Position numbers and translations under genes: made by a program. Below the pieces are notes generated by a model that had not been told where the DNA came from, did not search any database, and was given only the letters and a program-made list of their open reading frames with translations. A stretch of DNA of 64,000 nucleotides. Source: [Bacteroides] pectinophilus. GTDB lineage: Bacteria > Bacillota > Clostridia > Lachnospirales > Lachnospiraceae. The stretch lies in assembly GCA_025146925.1 (NCBI GenBank), contig CP102260.1, positions 1,255,001-1,319,000 of the forward strand. The letters run 5' to 3'. Shown in pieces: positions 44,138 through 52,902 of this stretch (positions are counted from its first letter, which is position 1; every line of letters begins with the position of its first letter).

Positions 44138-44398
44138 TTACCCAGCGATCAGGCGGTATGCGGTCAAGGGTACATAGCACACGGCCACGATCAGCCGCCA
44201 TGCCAGGACGGAGCCGCCGATCACACCGCCCAGAATGAAGTTGAGGGCAAACAGGGCGATCCCTCCACCCAGGGAGCCGCCGCCCGGTATGATCCAGAGG
44301 CACATCCGATGGAGGCCGAAGGGCAGGCCGCAGAGTATCCAGAGCCATACATAGTCCAGCTTGCCGCCCTTCATGCAGGCGGATTTGAAAATGCAGTA
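44138..44398 (-). pseudogene. C-terminal part of a DUF6050 conjugation-element protein
   Basis: The minus strand encodes KGGKLDYVWLWILCGLPFG and continues with about two membrane segments to YRLIAG and a stop. This is the conserved C-terminal two thirds of DUF6050, a small membrane protein of Clostridial conjugative elements. Homology runs a few codons before the Met at 44374 (IFKSAC) and then stops at a junction with AT-rich DNA. The segment is much richer in GC than anything around it. A leftover of a different integrated element. Confidence 0.6.
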
Positions 44399-44690
44399 TA
44401 AGCATCAATATCTTTTGTCCTAAAAGATGTAAATTCCTGTTCCTGAGTAGAAGATATAAGCATCATTGCCTGGATAATAGTATCTCTATCTGTTCCATTT
44501 TTACGCTGCGTCTTTGACATGATTTTATCCATAAATGGATGATTAGCAAGAGAGTAAACTACATTACTAAACTCATTGGACTCTCAGTACAATCAGATAA
44601 TCTATATATCTGAAGCTCTGAATTAAGAAGTTCGCTCTGTGTATCCTCGTCAAGTTTGTTGAATTTTAGACCTGATAAATATAAAAATAA
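44392..44690 (-). pseudogene. Decayed DUF262-like (GmrSD-type) fragment
   Basis: On the minus strand one frame reads LSGLKFNKLDEDTQSELLNS and on to QIYRLSDCTES, then, shifted by one base, ESNEFSNVVYSLANHPFMDK and on to EQEFTSFRTKDIDAYT. Both pieces fit the middle of DUF262 nuclease-like proteins, with the RLN-GKPLT block missing between them. So there is an internal deletion plus frameshift, and both ends are lost. DUF262 proteins often act in defence against phage. The family match is by eye only. Confidence 0.5.
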
Positions 44691-44738
44691 CAGGCTGAAT
44701 AATGAGGCGTCACCTCAAAGTGTTGCTGTCCCTATTTT
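44683..44738. repeat. Hairpin repeat, copy B (right side of island)
   Basis: The right half (44704-44738: GAGG, CCTCAAAG, then TTGCTGTCCCTATTTT) matches copy A at 32381-32414 closely in the same orientation; the left arm (AAAAATAACAGGCTG) has decayed. It lies between the DUF262-like fragment and another gene fragment. Confidence 0.6.
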
Positions 44739-44755
44739 CTATACAATTAATAAAT

Positions 44756-44884
44756 TTACATCTCCATTGAATTCCCATACACTCCATCACATATTTCTTC
44801 AACCCTATCTTTAATAGAATAATGTATTATAAAGTCAGGAGATATCTTTAGCAGGACTGCGAACGGAAGTTCCGACTTTTGTAC
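44756..44884 (-). pseudogene. Possible C-terminal gene fragment
   Basis: Forty-two codons between a TGA and a TAA read with protein-like composition (SELPFAVLLKISPDF, then KDRVEEICDGVYG). No start codon with a ribosome site is present and no family is recognised. It may be the tail of a lost gene; chance coding cannot be excluded. Confidence 0.3.
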
Positions 44885-44932
44885 TCAGAAGATAGGTGAT
44901 AATATATAGAAAAACATCAGGAGGACTAATCA

Positions 44933-45235
44933 ATGGTAAAGCATGTAATATTGTGGAAGCTTGATGAGAAGCTTACGGACAGTGAGAAGGATCAGGTTAA
45001 GGCAGGAATTAAAGAAGGACTTGAAGGGCTTGCAGGCCAGATACCGGGACTTGTAGACATAACAGTAAGAACAGAAGGTCTGCCCAGCTCTAATGTGGAT
45101 GTGATGCTTGATTCAACATTTGTGGATGCAGAAAGCCTTAAGGGATACGCAACACATCCGAAGCACGTAGCGGTTGCGGACGGCAAAGTGAGACCGTACA
45201 CGGTATTAAGGTCCTGTATGGATTACGAAATCTGA
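44933..45235 (+). CDS. Dabb-family (stress-responsive A/B barrel) protein
   Basis: A protein of 100 residues: MVKHVILWKLDEKL, a central helix, DVMLDSTFVDAESLKGYATH and HPKHVAVADGKVRPY match the dimeric alpha/beta barrel family. Members are small cytoplasmic proteins of unclear role, some acting as polyketide cyclases or oxygenase-like folds. GGAGG lies upstream of the ATG. It is the first intact host-like gene to the right of the island. Codon use returns to that of the core genes. Confidence 0.88.
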   Translation: MVKHVILWKLDEKLTDSEKDQVKAGIKEGLEGLAGQIPGLVDITVRTEGLPSSNVDVMLDSTFVDAESLKGYATHPKHVAVADGKVRPYTVLRSCMDYEI

Positions 45236-45391
45236 TAATTCAGTGCTGTATCTGACTAATTCACGCACGTGATTAGGAATAACGTACTATCTGTGATATA
45301 ATTTCTAAAAGTTTTATCTGCAACTGACAGAATATTGATTAAGTTGCAGGTTATACAGGCGCTAATTATTGCATAGCAGAGTGGGGATTAT

Positions 45392-45601
45392 ATGCAGAGC
45401 ATGATACGAAAGCTTAGGCTTGAACGTAATATGAGCCAGAAGCAGCTCGCGAAGGTTGTAGGAACATCACAGCAGACTATAAGCAGGATAGAGAATGATG
45501 TAATGAGTTCTCCTGTTGACCTGCTTGTTAATATAGCGGATTTATTTGATGTTTCGGTTGATTATCTGCTTGGACGCAGAGTAAGGATACATAAAAGATA
45601 A
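45392..45601 (+). CDS. Small XRE-family HTH protein
   Basis: A protein of 69 residues that is nearly all helix-turn-helix: RKLRLERNMSQKQLAKVVGT followed by QQTISRIENDVMSSP and LFDVSVDYLLGRR. No extra sensor domain, so it is probably a simple dimeric repressor. The ribosome site GGGGA is weak to moderate. It stands alone, with the terminator at 45633 following. Targets unknown. Confidence 0.85.
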   Translation: MQSMIRKLRLERNMSQKQLAKVVGTSQQTISRIENDVMSSPVDLLVNIADLFDVSVDYLLGRRVRIHKR

Positions 45602-45632
45602 TCAGGATAATGGGACAAAGGATTACAGGATA

Positions 45633-45698
45633 ACAGCAGGCATGCGTTGCAAGTGGACTTATACAATCATAAGCCATCATGCAAGGCATGCCTGCTGT
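45633..45698. terminator. Bidirectional terminator
   Basis: ACAGCAGGCATGC (45633-45645) and GCATGCCTGCTGT (45686-45698) form a perfect 13-bp stem around a second inner stem; AATTTTG follows on the plus strand. Lies between convergent genes. Confidence 0.7.
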
Positions 45699-45709
45699 AA
45701 TTTTGTCAG

Positions 45710-46162
45710 TTAATGAAAATCCTCATCTCCGCCAAAAGGACGGTCATCATCATCAAAATCATCAGGTGTAAGTGCGGGACCATCATCATGATGCCCGGTA
45801 TTATCTACGATATTCTCTCTGCTGACAACACGCTTTGACTCACGCTGTGTCTCAATAAGATCTGAGAGCAGAGCTTTGACTTCACGTGGCTTCTTAATAT
45901 TAACAATATCAAAGTCGCCGAGGGTCTTGTCACCGGAACAGCAGTGAATGGTGCCGATTCCGAACATCTTCTGGAATAGATTGCGCTTAAGCGATATATC
46001 CATAATTCTGTAAAGACGAACCTCATCTTCGGTTGTTGAGAAAAATCCCTGCTTGATATAGAGAACTTCATTAGTTGCCGAATATGATGTAAATGTAAAC
46101 GGAAGCCCAAAGAAAGTGATTCGCTTCCTGTCATGCCAGATTGGCTCAGTTGTATTTTTCAT
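45710..46162 (-). CDS. Bacterial PH-domain protein
   Basis: About 150 residues from ATG 46162 (an ATG four codons upstream directly abuts the ribosome site). Residues 1-95 show the bPH2 pattern: KRITFFGLPFTFTSYSATNE, LYIKQGFFSTTEDEVRLYRI and FGIGTIHCCSGDKTLGDF. The tail is acidic (DDFDDDDRPFGGDEDF). No membrane segment. Similar YdbT/YdbS-like proteins are linked to membrane or envelope functions, but the role here is unknown. Transcribed after the flippase gene with a 66-base gap. Confidence 0.8.
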   Translation of the reverse strand: MKNTTEPIWHDRKRITFFGLPFTFTSYSATNEVLYIKQGFFSTTEDEVRLYRIMDISLKRNLFQKMFGIGTIHCCSGDKTLGDFDIVNIKKPREVKALLSDLIETQRESKRVVSRENIVDNTGHHDDGPALTPDDFDDDDRPFGGDEDFH

Positions 46163-46228
46163 TGATATAACCATCCTTTTAAAATATTTGATACATCACC
46201 TTTATTATCCTTTTTTGAATATAATGTG

Positions 46229-47719
46229 TCAAGTGAAACTGCGATAAAATATAAACAGCAGTCCACAGTATATAAGAGCCGCAGCACAGGCACCGGCAAT
46301 AAGGCAGAAAATGTACGGAACAGCCATTGATAGGGCAAGAATGCATGCAATGACGGAACCGCATAATGCAACTGCCAGTGACAGGACAGGAACAACGATT
46401 GCTCTCACAGGGCTGAAGCTGAAGTGGTATAATCTTAGAAGAAATATTACATATGCACCCGTAAGAAAGCACTGGCTTACAAGAAGTCCCCACATATATC
46501 CGGTTATTTTATATGACGGTATCAGAAAAATGATAAATGCAATCCGCATGAGTGTGGATATAATGCCGCACACGAATGTATATCCGGTTTTTCCGAGACC
46601 ATTGAGTATTCCTGTGAGAGTTGTATTTATATAAAGAAACGGACAGAGCCATGCAAGGACTCTCATAAAATCAGCAACAAGATTATTGTGGAATATAAGC
46701 GCCCCAAATGGTGCACCATAAGTTATAAAACCGCCAATGCAGAAGATTCCCATCGCGAGCGCCATTTCAATTGATGTAGAGATTGTCCGGGAGATCATCC
46801 CGCTGTTGTCAGAAGACTGTGCTTTTGACACGGACGGGAGCAGCATCACTGCCGCTGACTGGGTTATTGTGGCAGGAAATGCTATGAATGACATTGCCAT
46901 TCCGGTGAGCACTCCATATGCACTTAATGCATCAAAACTGCTCATTCCTGATACTGTAAGCTGTGCGGGAATTAATATTGCTTCTCCGCTTTGGAGAAGA
47001 GTCAGAAGAATCCTGTTACATGAAATGGGAAGAGCCATTCCTGTAATATCACGGATATGCGGTTTGATATTCCTGAATACAGGGCGGAAATGCTGTCCGA
47101 CGGTGGCACACAGCAGGCAGAAAAGACCGGATGTAATCTCACCAGCGACAATTCCGGCAACTGCGATAACGGGCGTGACAGGAAGTGAATTCTTATTAAG
47201 AAAGAATGTAATTGCAAGAACACTGCCAACGCGTGCAAACTGTTCAAATAACTGCGAGACTGCAGGAACTTTTGCATCTCCGGTACCGTAATAATATCCG
47301 CATATGCACTGATGCAGACAGGCAAAAGGTATTGATACTGATATTACAAGAACGAGTGATCCGGCGTTCTCATTAAGCAGAAGACGTTTTGCTATAAAGG
47401 CTGCGTTGTGGTATATTATGTATGAAGTGACAAAAGCAAGCGACAGAGACATGATAAGACCGGCAGTAAGTATTCCGGCCTTATCTTTTTCTTTTGCACA
47501 GAAACGTGATATTGCATTCTCGATTCCCATAGAGCAGACGGCCATTGCAATACCGGTTATTGGAAATACAAGCTGGTAGAGCCCTATTCCTTCTGCACCA
47601 ATGACGCCTGACAGGAATATTTTATAATAGAACCCCATCAGCTTACTTATTAGCCCGGCGATAGTAAGTATGAGAGTTCCCTTTACAACAGAATTTTTAA
47701 AAATGTGATTTAGAGGCAT
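46229..47719 (-). CDS. SpoVB/MurJ-like polysaccharide flippase (MOP superfamily)
   Basis: A protein of 496 residues with about fourteen membrane segments. The N-terminus (KGTLILTIAGLISKLMGFYY) and GAEGIGLYQLVFPI match the stage V sporulation protein B/oligosaccharide flippase group. These move lipid-linked sugar intermediates across the membrane, for spore cortex or other wall polymers. Several paralogs are usual in Clostridia, so a strict spoVB name is not given. Divergent from nifS. Confidence 0.85.
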   Translation of the reverse strand: MPLNHIFKNSVVKGTLILTIAGLISKLMGFYYKIFLSGVIGAEGIGLYQLVFPITGIAMAVCSMGIENAISRFCAKEKDKAGILTAGLIMSLSLAFVTSYIIYHNAAFIAKRLLLNENAGSLVLVISVSIPFACLHQCICGYYYGTGDAKVPAVSQLFEQFARVGSVLAITFFLNKNSLPVTPVIAVAGIVAGEITSGLFCLLCATVGQHFRPVFRNIKPHIRDITGMALPISCNRILLTLLQSGEAILIPAQLTVSGMSSFDALSAYGVLTGMAMSFIAFPATITQSAAVMLLPSVSKAQSSDNSGMISRTISTSIEMALAMGIFCIGGFITYGAPFGALIFHNNLVADFMRVLAWLCPFLYINTTLTGILNGLGKTGYTFVCGIISTLMRIAFIIFLIPSYKITGYMWGLLVSQCFLTGAYVIFLLRLYHFSFSPVRAIVVPVLSLAVALCGSVIACILALSMAVPYIFCLIAGACAAALIYCGLLFIFYRSFT

Positions 47720-47786
47720 GGCAGGCGGTCTCCGCAGCAGAATTTGATTATTTGTAATCTATATGAAAATGACTAATAAAATATGC

Positions 47787-47815
47787 TTGACACATTGTGG
47801 CGCTCATAGTAGAGT
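47787..47815 (+). promoter_or_regulatory. Putative promoter of nifS-mnmA
   Basis: TTGACA (47787-47792), 17 bases, TAGAGT (47810-47815), about 35 bases before the nifS start. The spacer holds part of a GCTCA/TGAGC repeat (47802-47818). Confidence 0.5.
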
Positions 47816-47849
47816 GAGCACATGATTGTCATTCCAAGAAGGAGGAGTA

Positions 47850-49034
47850 ATGGCAGATAGCAGAGTAGTTTATCTTGACAATGCAGCAACGACACCGGTA
47901 AGACCTGAGGTTGTTGAGGAGATGATACCGTATTTTACGGAGAATTATGGCAATCCGTCAGGAATATACAGGACAGCAGCAAAGGCAAAACAGGCAGTAG
48001 CACAGGCAAGGCAGACGATAGCATCAACAATCAATGCAAAGCCTGAGTGTATCTATTTTACAGCTGGCGGTTCGGAATCGGATAACTGGGCACTTAAGGG
48101 GATAGCTGAGAGCCTGGCATCCGTGGGAAAGCATATAATTACTACAAAGATTGAGCATCATGCGATACTTAATACATGCAGTTATCTTGAAAAACAGGGC
48201 TTTGATATAACATATCTTGATGTTAACGAGAATGGGCTTGTCAATCCTGATGTAATAGAAAGAACGATAAGACCTGATACGATTCTCATATCGGTTATGC
48301 TTGCTAATAATGAGATTGGTACAATCCAGCCGGTAGAGCAGATAGGAAAGATAGCAAGGGAAGCGGGTGTTCTGTTCCATACTGATGCGGTACAGGCATA
48401 TACGCAGATCCCAATAGATGTTCAGGCCATGAATATAGATCTTATGAGTACGAGCGGACATAAGATTAATGGACCAAAGGGAATCGGATTCCTTTATATA
48501 AGAGAAGGTGTTAAGATTCATTCGTTTATTCATGGCGGAGCGCAGGAACGCAAGAGGAGAGCCGGAACTGAGAATGTTCCCGGTATAATCGGAATGGCAA
48601 AGGCTGCACAGATGGCAGCGGATGATATGGAAGAGCGTACAGCACGTGAGCGTAAGCTGCGCGATTACATGATAGAACGCATATTAAAAGAGATACCTTA
48701 TACAAGGCTTAACGGAGATGCGGTTAAGAGGCTTCCGGGTAATGCCAACTTCAGCTTTCAATTCGTTGAGGGTGAGTCACTGCTTATAATGCTTGATATG
48801 GATGGAATATGTGCATCAGGAGGTTCTGCATGTGCATCAGGGTCGCTCGACCCGTCACATGTACTGCTTGCGTTAGGCCTGCCTGATGACATAGCAAGAG
48901 GCTCATTAAGACTGACTCTCGGAGCGCAGACAACGCGTGAGGATATAGATTATGCAATTGAGAGAATAAAGGCGAATGTCGGGCGCATCAGAAGTATGTC
49001 ACCGGAATACGAATGCTTTACAAGTCACAGATAA
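47850..49034 (+). CDS. nifS: Cysteine desulfurase (NifS/IscS type)
   Basis: A protein of 394 residues from ATG 47850, with GGAGGAG just upstream. PLP binding: [14 protein letters not shown] at the N-terminus, the HHAILNTC region, and the Schiff-base Lys in [17 protein letters not shown]. The active Cys lies in [19 protein letters not shown]. It removes sulfur from cysteine for tRNA thiolation and possibly Fe-S clusters. mnmA follows after 14 bases, so sulfur for 2-thiouridine is its likely main task. Confidence 0.95.
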   Translation: MADSRVVYLDNAATTPVRPEVVEEMIPYFTENYGNPSGIYRTAAKAKQAVAQARQTIASTINAKPECIYFTAGGSESDNWALKGIAESLASVGKHIITTKIEHHAILNTCSYLEKQGFDITYLDVNENGLVNPDVIERTIRPDTILISVMLANNEIGTIQPVEQIGKIAREAGVLFHTDAVQAYTQIPIDVQAMNIDLMSTSGHKINGPKGIGFLYIREGVKIHSFIHGGAQERKRRAGTENVPGIIGMAKAAQMAADDMEERTARERKLRDYMIERILKEIPYTRLNGDAVKRLPGNANFSFQFVEGESLLIMLDMDGICASGGSACASGSLDPSHVLLALGLPDDIARGSLRLTLGAQTTREDIDYAIERIKANVGRIRSMSPEYECFTSHR

Positions 49035-49048
49035 TAAAGGAGATAACA

Positions 49049-50140
49049 GTGAAAGAAAGAGTAGTGGTAGGTATGTCAGGAGGAGTTGATTCCTCTGTGG
49101 CTGCCTGCCTTCTGAAGGAACAGGGATATGATGTAATAGGTGTAACGATGCAGATCTGGCAGGACGAGGATTCGTGCTCCATGGAAGAAAACGGCGGCTG
49201 CTGCGGATGGAGTGCGGTTGAAGACGCAAGGCGTGTGGCACAGCAACTTGATATTCCGTATTACGTTATGAATTTTAAAAATGAATTCCGGGAAAATGTT
49301 ATTGAATATTTTGTCAATGAATATAAAAACGGAAGAACGCCGAATCCATGTATAGCATGTAACAGATATGTGAAGTGGGAGTCACTGTTAAAGAGAAGCA
49401 TGGAGATTGGTGCAGACTACATTGCAACGGGACATTATGCGAGGATTGAGCAGCTTTCCAACGGCAGATATGTTGTGCGTAATTCGGTAACGGCTGCAAA
49501 AGACCAGACATATGCGCTCTACAATCTTACGCAGGAGCAGCTTAGGCACACACTTATGCCTATAGGTGAGTATGACAAAGAACATATAAGACAGATAGCT
49601 GCACAGCGTGGACTTATGGTTGCCAACAAGCCTGACAGCCAGGATATATGCTTTGTCCCGGATGGAGATTATGCCGGATTTATCATGAATTCGGATTATG
49701 CGCAATCATGCAGCAAAGCGTGCGTACCGGGGAATTTTGTTAACCTTGCCGGAGAAGTCATAGGACGTCATAAGGGATATCTGCATTATACAATAGGACA
49801 GCGTAAGGGACTTGGCCTTGCAATGGGTCACCCTGTGTTTGTTGTTGATATAAGACCGGAGACAAATGAAGTTGTAATAGGAGATAATTCGGACTGCTTT
49901 TCGGACAGACTGGTGGCTGACAGACTTAATTTTATGGCTGTTGACAGACTGACAGAGCCGAAGCATCTTATGGCAAGAATCAGATACAGCCACAAGGGTG
50001 GAGAATGTACGGTAAGAATGATCGATGATGACAGGATAGAGTGTGTGTTTGACGAACCACAGCGGGCAGTTACCAAAGGACAGGCAGTTGTGCTGTACGA
50101 GGACGGACATGTATTCGGCGGTGGTACAATAATTGGCTGA
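49049..50140 (+). CDS. mnmA: tRNA 2-thiouridylase MnmA
   Basis: A protein of 363 residues from GTG 49049, chosen for AAGGAG six bases upstream; an ATG at 49013 would overlap nifS. The PP-loop is [16 protein letters not shown]. The catalytic Cys lies in [18 protein letters not shown] and its partner in [16 protein letters not shown]. It thiolates U34 of tRNA-Lys, -Glu and -Gln. The early insertion [20 protein letters not shown] is Cys-rich and slightly longer than usual. Paired with nifS as in many Firmicutes. Confidence 0.95.
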   Translation: MKERVVVGMSGGVDSSVAACLLKEQGYDVIGVTMQIWQDEDSCSMEENGGCCGWSAVEDARRVAQQLDIPYYVMNFKNEFRENVIEYFVNEYKNGRTPNPCIACNRYVKWESLLKRSMEIGADYIATGHYARIEQLSNGRYVVRNSVTAAKDQTYALYNLTQEQLRHTLMPIGEYDKEHIRQIAAQRGLMVANKPDSQDICFVPDGDYAGFIMNSDYAQSCSKACVPGNFVNLAGEVIGRHKGYLHYTIGQRKGLGLAMGHPVFVVDIRPETNEVVIGDNSDCFSDRLVADRLNFMAVDRLTEPKHLMARIRYSHKGGECTVRMIDDDRIECVFDEPQRAVTKGQAVVLYEDGHVFGGGTIIG

Positions 50141-50164
50141 TACATGCGGATTACAAAAAGTAAA

Positions 50165-50231
50165 TTGACAATATATGTATACAAAGCTTAAAATAACAGT
50201 GCTATTGATAATGATAATCAATAGCACTGTT
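50165..50231 (+). promoter_or_regulatory. Promoter and Fur-box-like hairpin before feoAB
   Basis: TTGACA (50165-50170), an 18-base spacer and TAAAAT (50189-50194) are followed by AACAGTGCTATTGAT/ATCAATAGCACTGTT arms (50195-50209, 50217-50231). The centre, 50207-50225, reads GATAATGATAATCAATAGC and matches 17 of 19 bases of the Fur consensus. The hairpin may also end the mnmA message, though only four T follow. Confidence 0.65.
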
Positions 50232-50285
50232 TTACGTTGACCAGCCGGATAAAATTTTTAAGATAAAAAATATTGAAAGGTCGTA

Positions 50286-52658
50286 ATGCATATGACGCTT
50301 GATAAACTTGAAGTAGGAATGGATGCCATAATAAAGTCAGTTGACTGCGATGAGGTATCACTGAGAAAACACATCCTTGACATGGGGCTTACACCGGGAA
50401 CGGAAGTAACGCTTGTGAAGGTGGCTCCTATGGGAGACCCTCTGGAACTGAGGGTGCGCGGGTATGAGCTTACGCTGCGCAAAGACGATGCTGCGAGAAT
50501 AGAACTTACCGATATACATGATGCACACGAATACAGACGTAACAACGAACGAAGAACGCAGGTTAACCATCCCGGAGTAGGAGAAGATGATGGAAAAAAG
50601 TATACAACATTGAAACGGGGAGAGGAGATACCGGAAGGAACAGTCATAAGATTTGCCCTTGCGGGTAACCAGAACTGCGGAAAGACAACACTTTTTAACC
50701 AGCTGACAGGCTCTAACCAGCATGTAGGCAATTTCCCGGGTGTGACGGTTGACCGCAAAGACGGAGCAATTAAAAATCATCCGGATACTATGGTTACAGA
50801 CCTTCCGGGAATATATTCTCTTTCACCGTATACAAGTGAGGAGATTGTAACAAGAGAATTTATTCTGCGTGAACATCCTGATGCAATTATAAATATTCTT
50901 GATGCAACTAATATTGAACGCAACCTGTACCTTACAATGCAGCTTATAGAACTTGACATACCTATGGTACTTGCACTTAACATGATGGATGAGGTTACGG
51001 CTAACGGAGGAACGATACATGTAAATGAACTCGAGGCGCAGCTTGGAATTCCTGTAGTACCTATATCTGCAGCTAAGAATGAAGGAATAAGTGAACTTGT
51101 AGAGCATGCAATTCATGTAGCAAGATACAGGGAGCATCCGGGAAGGCTTGATTTTTGTGATGAGAACGGCAGAGATAATGGTGCTGTACATAGATGTATA
51201 CACGCAACAATACATCTTATCGAAGACCATGCCAAAAGAGCGGGAATACCGGTAAGATTTGCGGCAACTAAGCTTATGGAGGGAGACAGCCTGATTCTCG
51301 GCCAGCTTGGACTTGATGAGAATGAGAAGGAAATGCTTGAGCATATTATAGTGCAGATGGAAGATGAGAGTGGCAGCGACAGGATGGCTGCACTTGCTGA
51401 CATGCGGTTCAGGTTTATTGAAAATCTGTGCGATGAGACTGTTGTAAAGCCTAATGAGAGTAAAGAACATATAAGAAGTGAGAAGATTGACAGAATACTC
51501 ACAGGCAGATATACGGCAATTCCTTCATTTATAGCAATTATGGGTCTTGTGTTCTGGCTTACATTCGGAGTGATAGGTGCATGGCTTTCAGATATTATGG
51601 AGCTGGGAATAGACTGGTTTACCAATGTGTGTGATGCAGGACTTACGAGCTACGGAATTAATCCTGTTGTACATTCTCTTGTGATTGACGGTGTATTTGC
51701 CGGAGTTGGAAGTGTACTGAGCTTCCTGCCTGTTATAGTGGTATTGTTCTTTTTCCTGTCAATACTTGAAGACAGTGGTTATATGGCAAGAGTGGCATTC
51801 GTTATGGATAAGCTTCTTCGTAAGATTGGCCTTTCGGGAAGAAGCTTTGTACCAATGCTTATCGGATTTGGATGTTCGGTGCCTGCAATTATGTCTACGA
51901 GGACACTTCCGTCAGACAGAGACCGCAAGATGACAATTATGCTTACACCATTTATGAGCTGTTCGGCAAAGCTGCCAATCTATGCACTCTTTACGGCTGC
52001 ATTCTTCCCTGATAACGGGGCTGTTGTAATGCTTCTTCTGTATATTACCGGAATTGTTACGGGAATACTGTTTGCGCTTATCCTTAAAGCTACGGCATTC
52101 AGAGGTGAACCTGTACCATTCGTCATGGAGCTGCCTAATTACAGAATGCCAAGCCCTAAGAGCGTAGTACAGCTTATCGGAGAAAAAGCAAAGGATTTTG
52201 TCACGAAAGCATTTACGGTAATATTTGTTGCGGCTGTAATTATATGGTTTTTACAGAGCTTTGATACAAGACTTAATGTCGTTGCAGATTCAAAAGACAG
52301 TCTGCTTGCGCTTATAGGAAGCTTTATATCACCTATATTCAGGCCTCTCGGAATAGATGACTGGAGAATATCAACGGCACTTATAACCGGATTTACAGCC
52401 AAGGAAAGTGTTGTAAGTACACTCACGGTTCTTCTCGGTGGTTCTACAGAAGCACTTACGACAATATTTACCAGATTTACAGCAGTTGTATTTCTTGTAT
52501 TCTCACTTCTGTACACACCTTGTGTTGCCGCAATAGCAGCTGTTAAGCGTGAGATGAATGGAAAAGGAGCCGTAATTATAGTATTCCTGCAGTGCGCTAT
52601 TGCGTGGCTGGTTGCTGCGGCAGTACATCTTGCAGGAACACTGATCGGACTTGTCTGA
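50286..52658 (+). CDS. feoB: Ferrous iron transporter, FeoA-FeoB fusion
   Basis: A protein of 790 residues. Residues 1-75 are a FeoA (SH3-like) domain: LDMGLTPGTEVTLVKVAPMG. A charged linker follows, then the FeoB G domain from about 120: G1 GNQNCGKTTLFNQLTG, G3 DLPGIYSLSPYT, G4 NMMDE. The membrane part (about 410-790) has the Gate motifs, including FGCSVPAIMSTRTL. It imports Fe(II). Fusion of FeoA to FeoB is found in some Clostridia and Bacteroidetes. The small Cys-rich partner gene follows after 52 bases. Confidence 0.96.
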   Translation: MHMTLDKLEVGMDAIIKSVDCDEVSLRKHILDMGLTPGTEVTLVKVAPMGDPLELRVRGYELTLRKDDAARIELTDIHDAHEYRRNNERRTQVNHPGVGEDDGKKYTTLKRGEEIPEGTVIRFALAGNQNCGKTTLFNQLTGSNQHVGNFPGVTVDRKDGAIKNHPDTMVTDLPGIYSLSPYTSEEIVTREFILREHPDAIINILDATNIERNLYLTMQLIELDIPMVLALNMMDEVTANGGTIHVNELEAQLGIPVVPISAAKNEGISELVEHAIHVARYREHPGRLDFCDENGRDNGAVHRCIHATIHLIEDHAKRAGIPVRFAATKLMEGDSLILGQLGLDENEKEMLEHIIVQMEDESGSDRMAALADMRFRFIENLCDETVVKPNESKEHIRSEKIDRILTGRYTAIPSFIAIMGLVFWLTFGVIGAWLSDIMELGIDWFTNVCDAGLTSYGINPVVHSLVIDGVFAGVGSVLSFLPVIVVLFFFLSILEDSGYMARVAFVMDKLLRKIGLSGRSFVPMLIGFGCSVPAIMSTRTLPSDRDRKMTIMLTPFMSCSAKLPIYALFTAAFFPDNGAVVMLLLYITGIVTGILFALILKATAFRGEPVPFVMELPNYRMPSPKSVVQLIGEKAKDFVTKAFTVIFVAAVIIWFLQSFDTRLNVVADSKDSLLALIGSFISPIFRPLGIDDWRISTALITGFTAKESVVSTLTVLLGGSTEALTTIFTRFTAVVFLVFSLLYTPCVAAIAAVKREMNGKGAVIIVFLQCAIAWLVAAAVHLAGTLIGLV

Positions 52659-52710
52659 ATGGATTTTTGTATGACGGATATATATATAATATATGGACGG
52701 AGAGTTATAA

Positions 52711-52899
52711 ATGGATATTTTGAGTATTATTATCCTTGTACTTCTTGCAATATGGTTTGTTGCTGCTGTAATATATATGATAAAGAATAAAGGCGGATGT
52801 TCATGCGGTGGCAGCAGCTGCGGAAGCAGTACGGATTGCAGGAATGGCTGTGGCGGCTGTAATGGGTGTAAGAGATGTAATCCGTCGGAAAGAGGCTGA
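52711..52899 (+). CDS. FeoB-associated Cys-rich membrane protein
   Basis: A protein of 62 residues: one membrane helix (about 3-24) and a cytoplasmic tail with nine Cys in CSCGG, SSCGSS, CRNGCGGCNGCKRC patterns. This is the small partner found after feoB in many Firmicutes. It may hold or pass on iron, or help assembly; the role is not settled. Four bases separate its stop from the GH13 gene start, though functional linkage with that gene is unlikely. Confidence 0.9.
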   Translation: MDILSIIILVLLAIWFVAAVIYMIKNKGGCSCGGSSCGSSTDCRNGCGGCNGCKRCNPSERG

Positions 52900-52902
52900 G
52901 AT

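Noticed and set aside
44103-44408. Minus-strand frame of 101 codons across the GC-rich fragment
   Set aside because: It is in another frame than the recognisable DUF6050 sequence and has an Arg/Pro/Gly-rich shadow composition.
50823-51470. Minus-strand open frame of 215 codons opposite feoB
   Set aside because: It lies within the conserved G domain of feoB and has Tyr/Cys/Ser-rich shadow composition without any domain.
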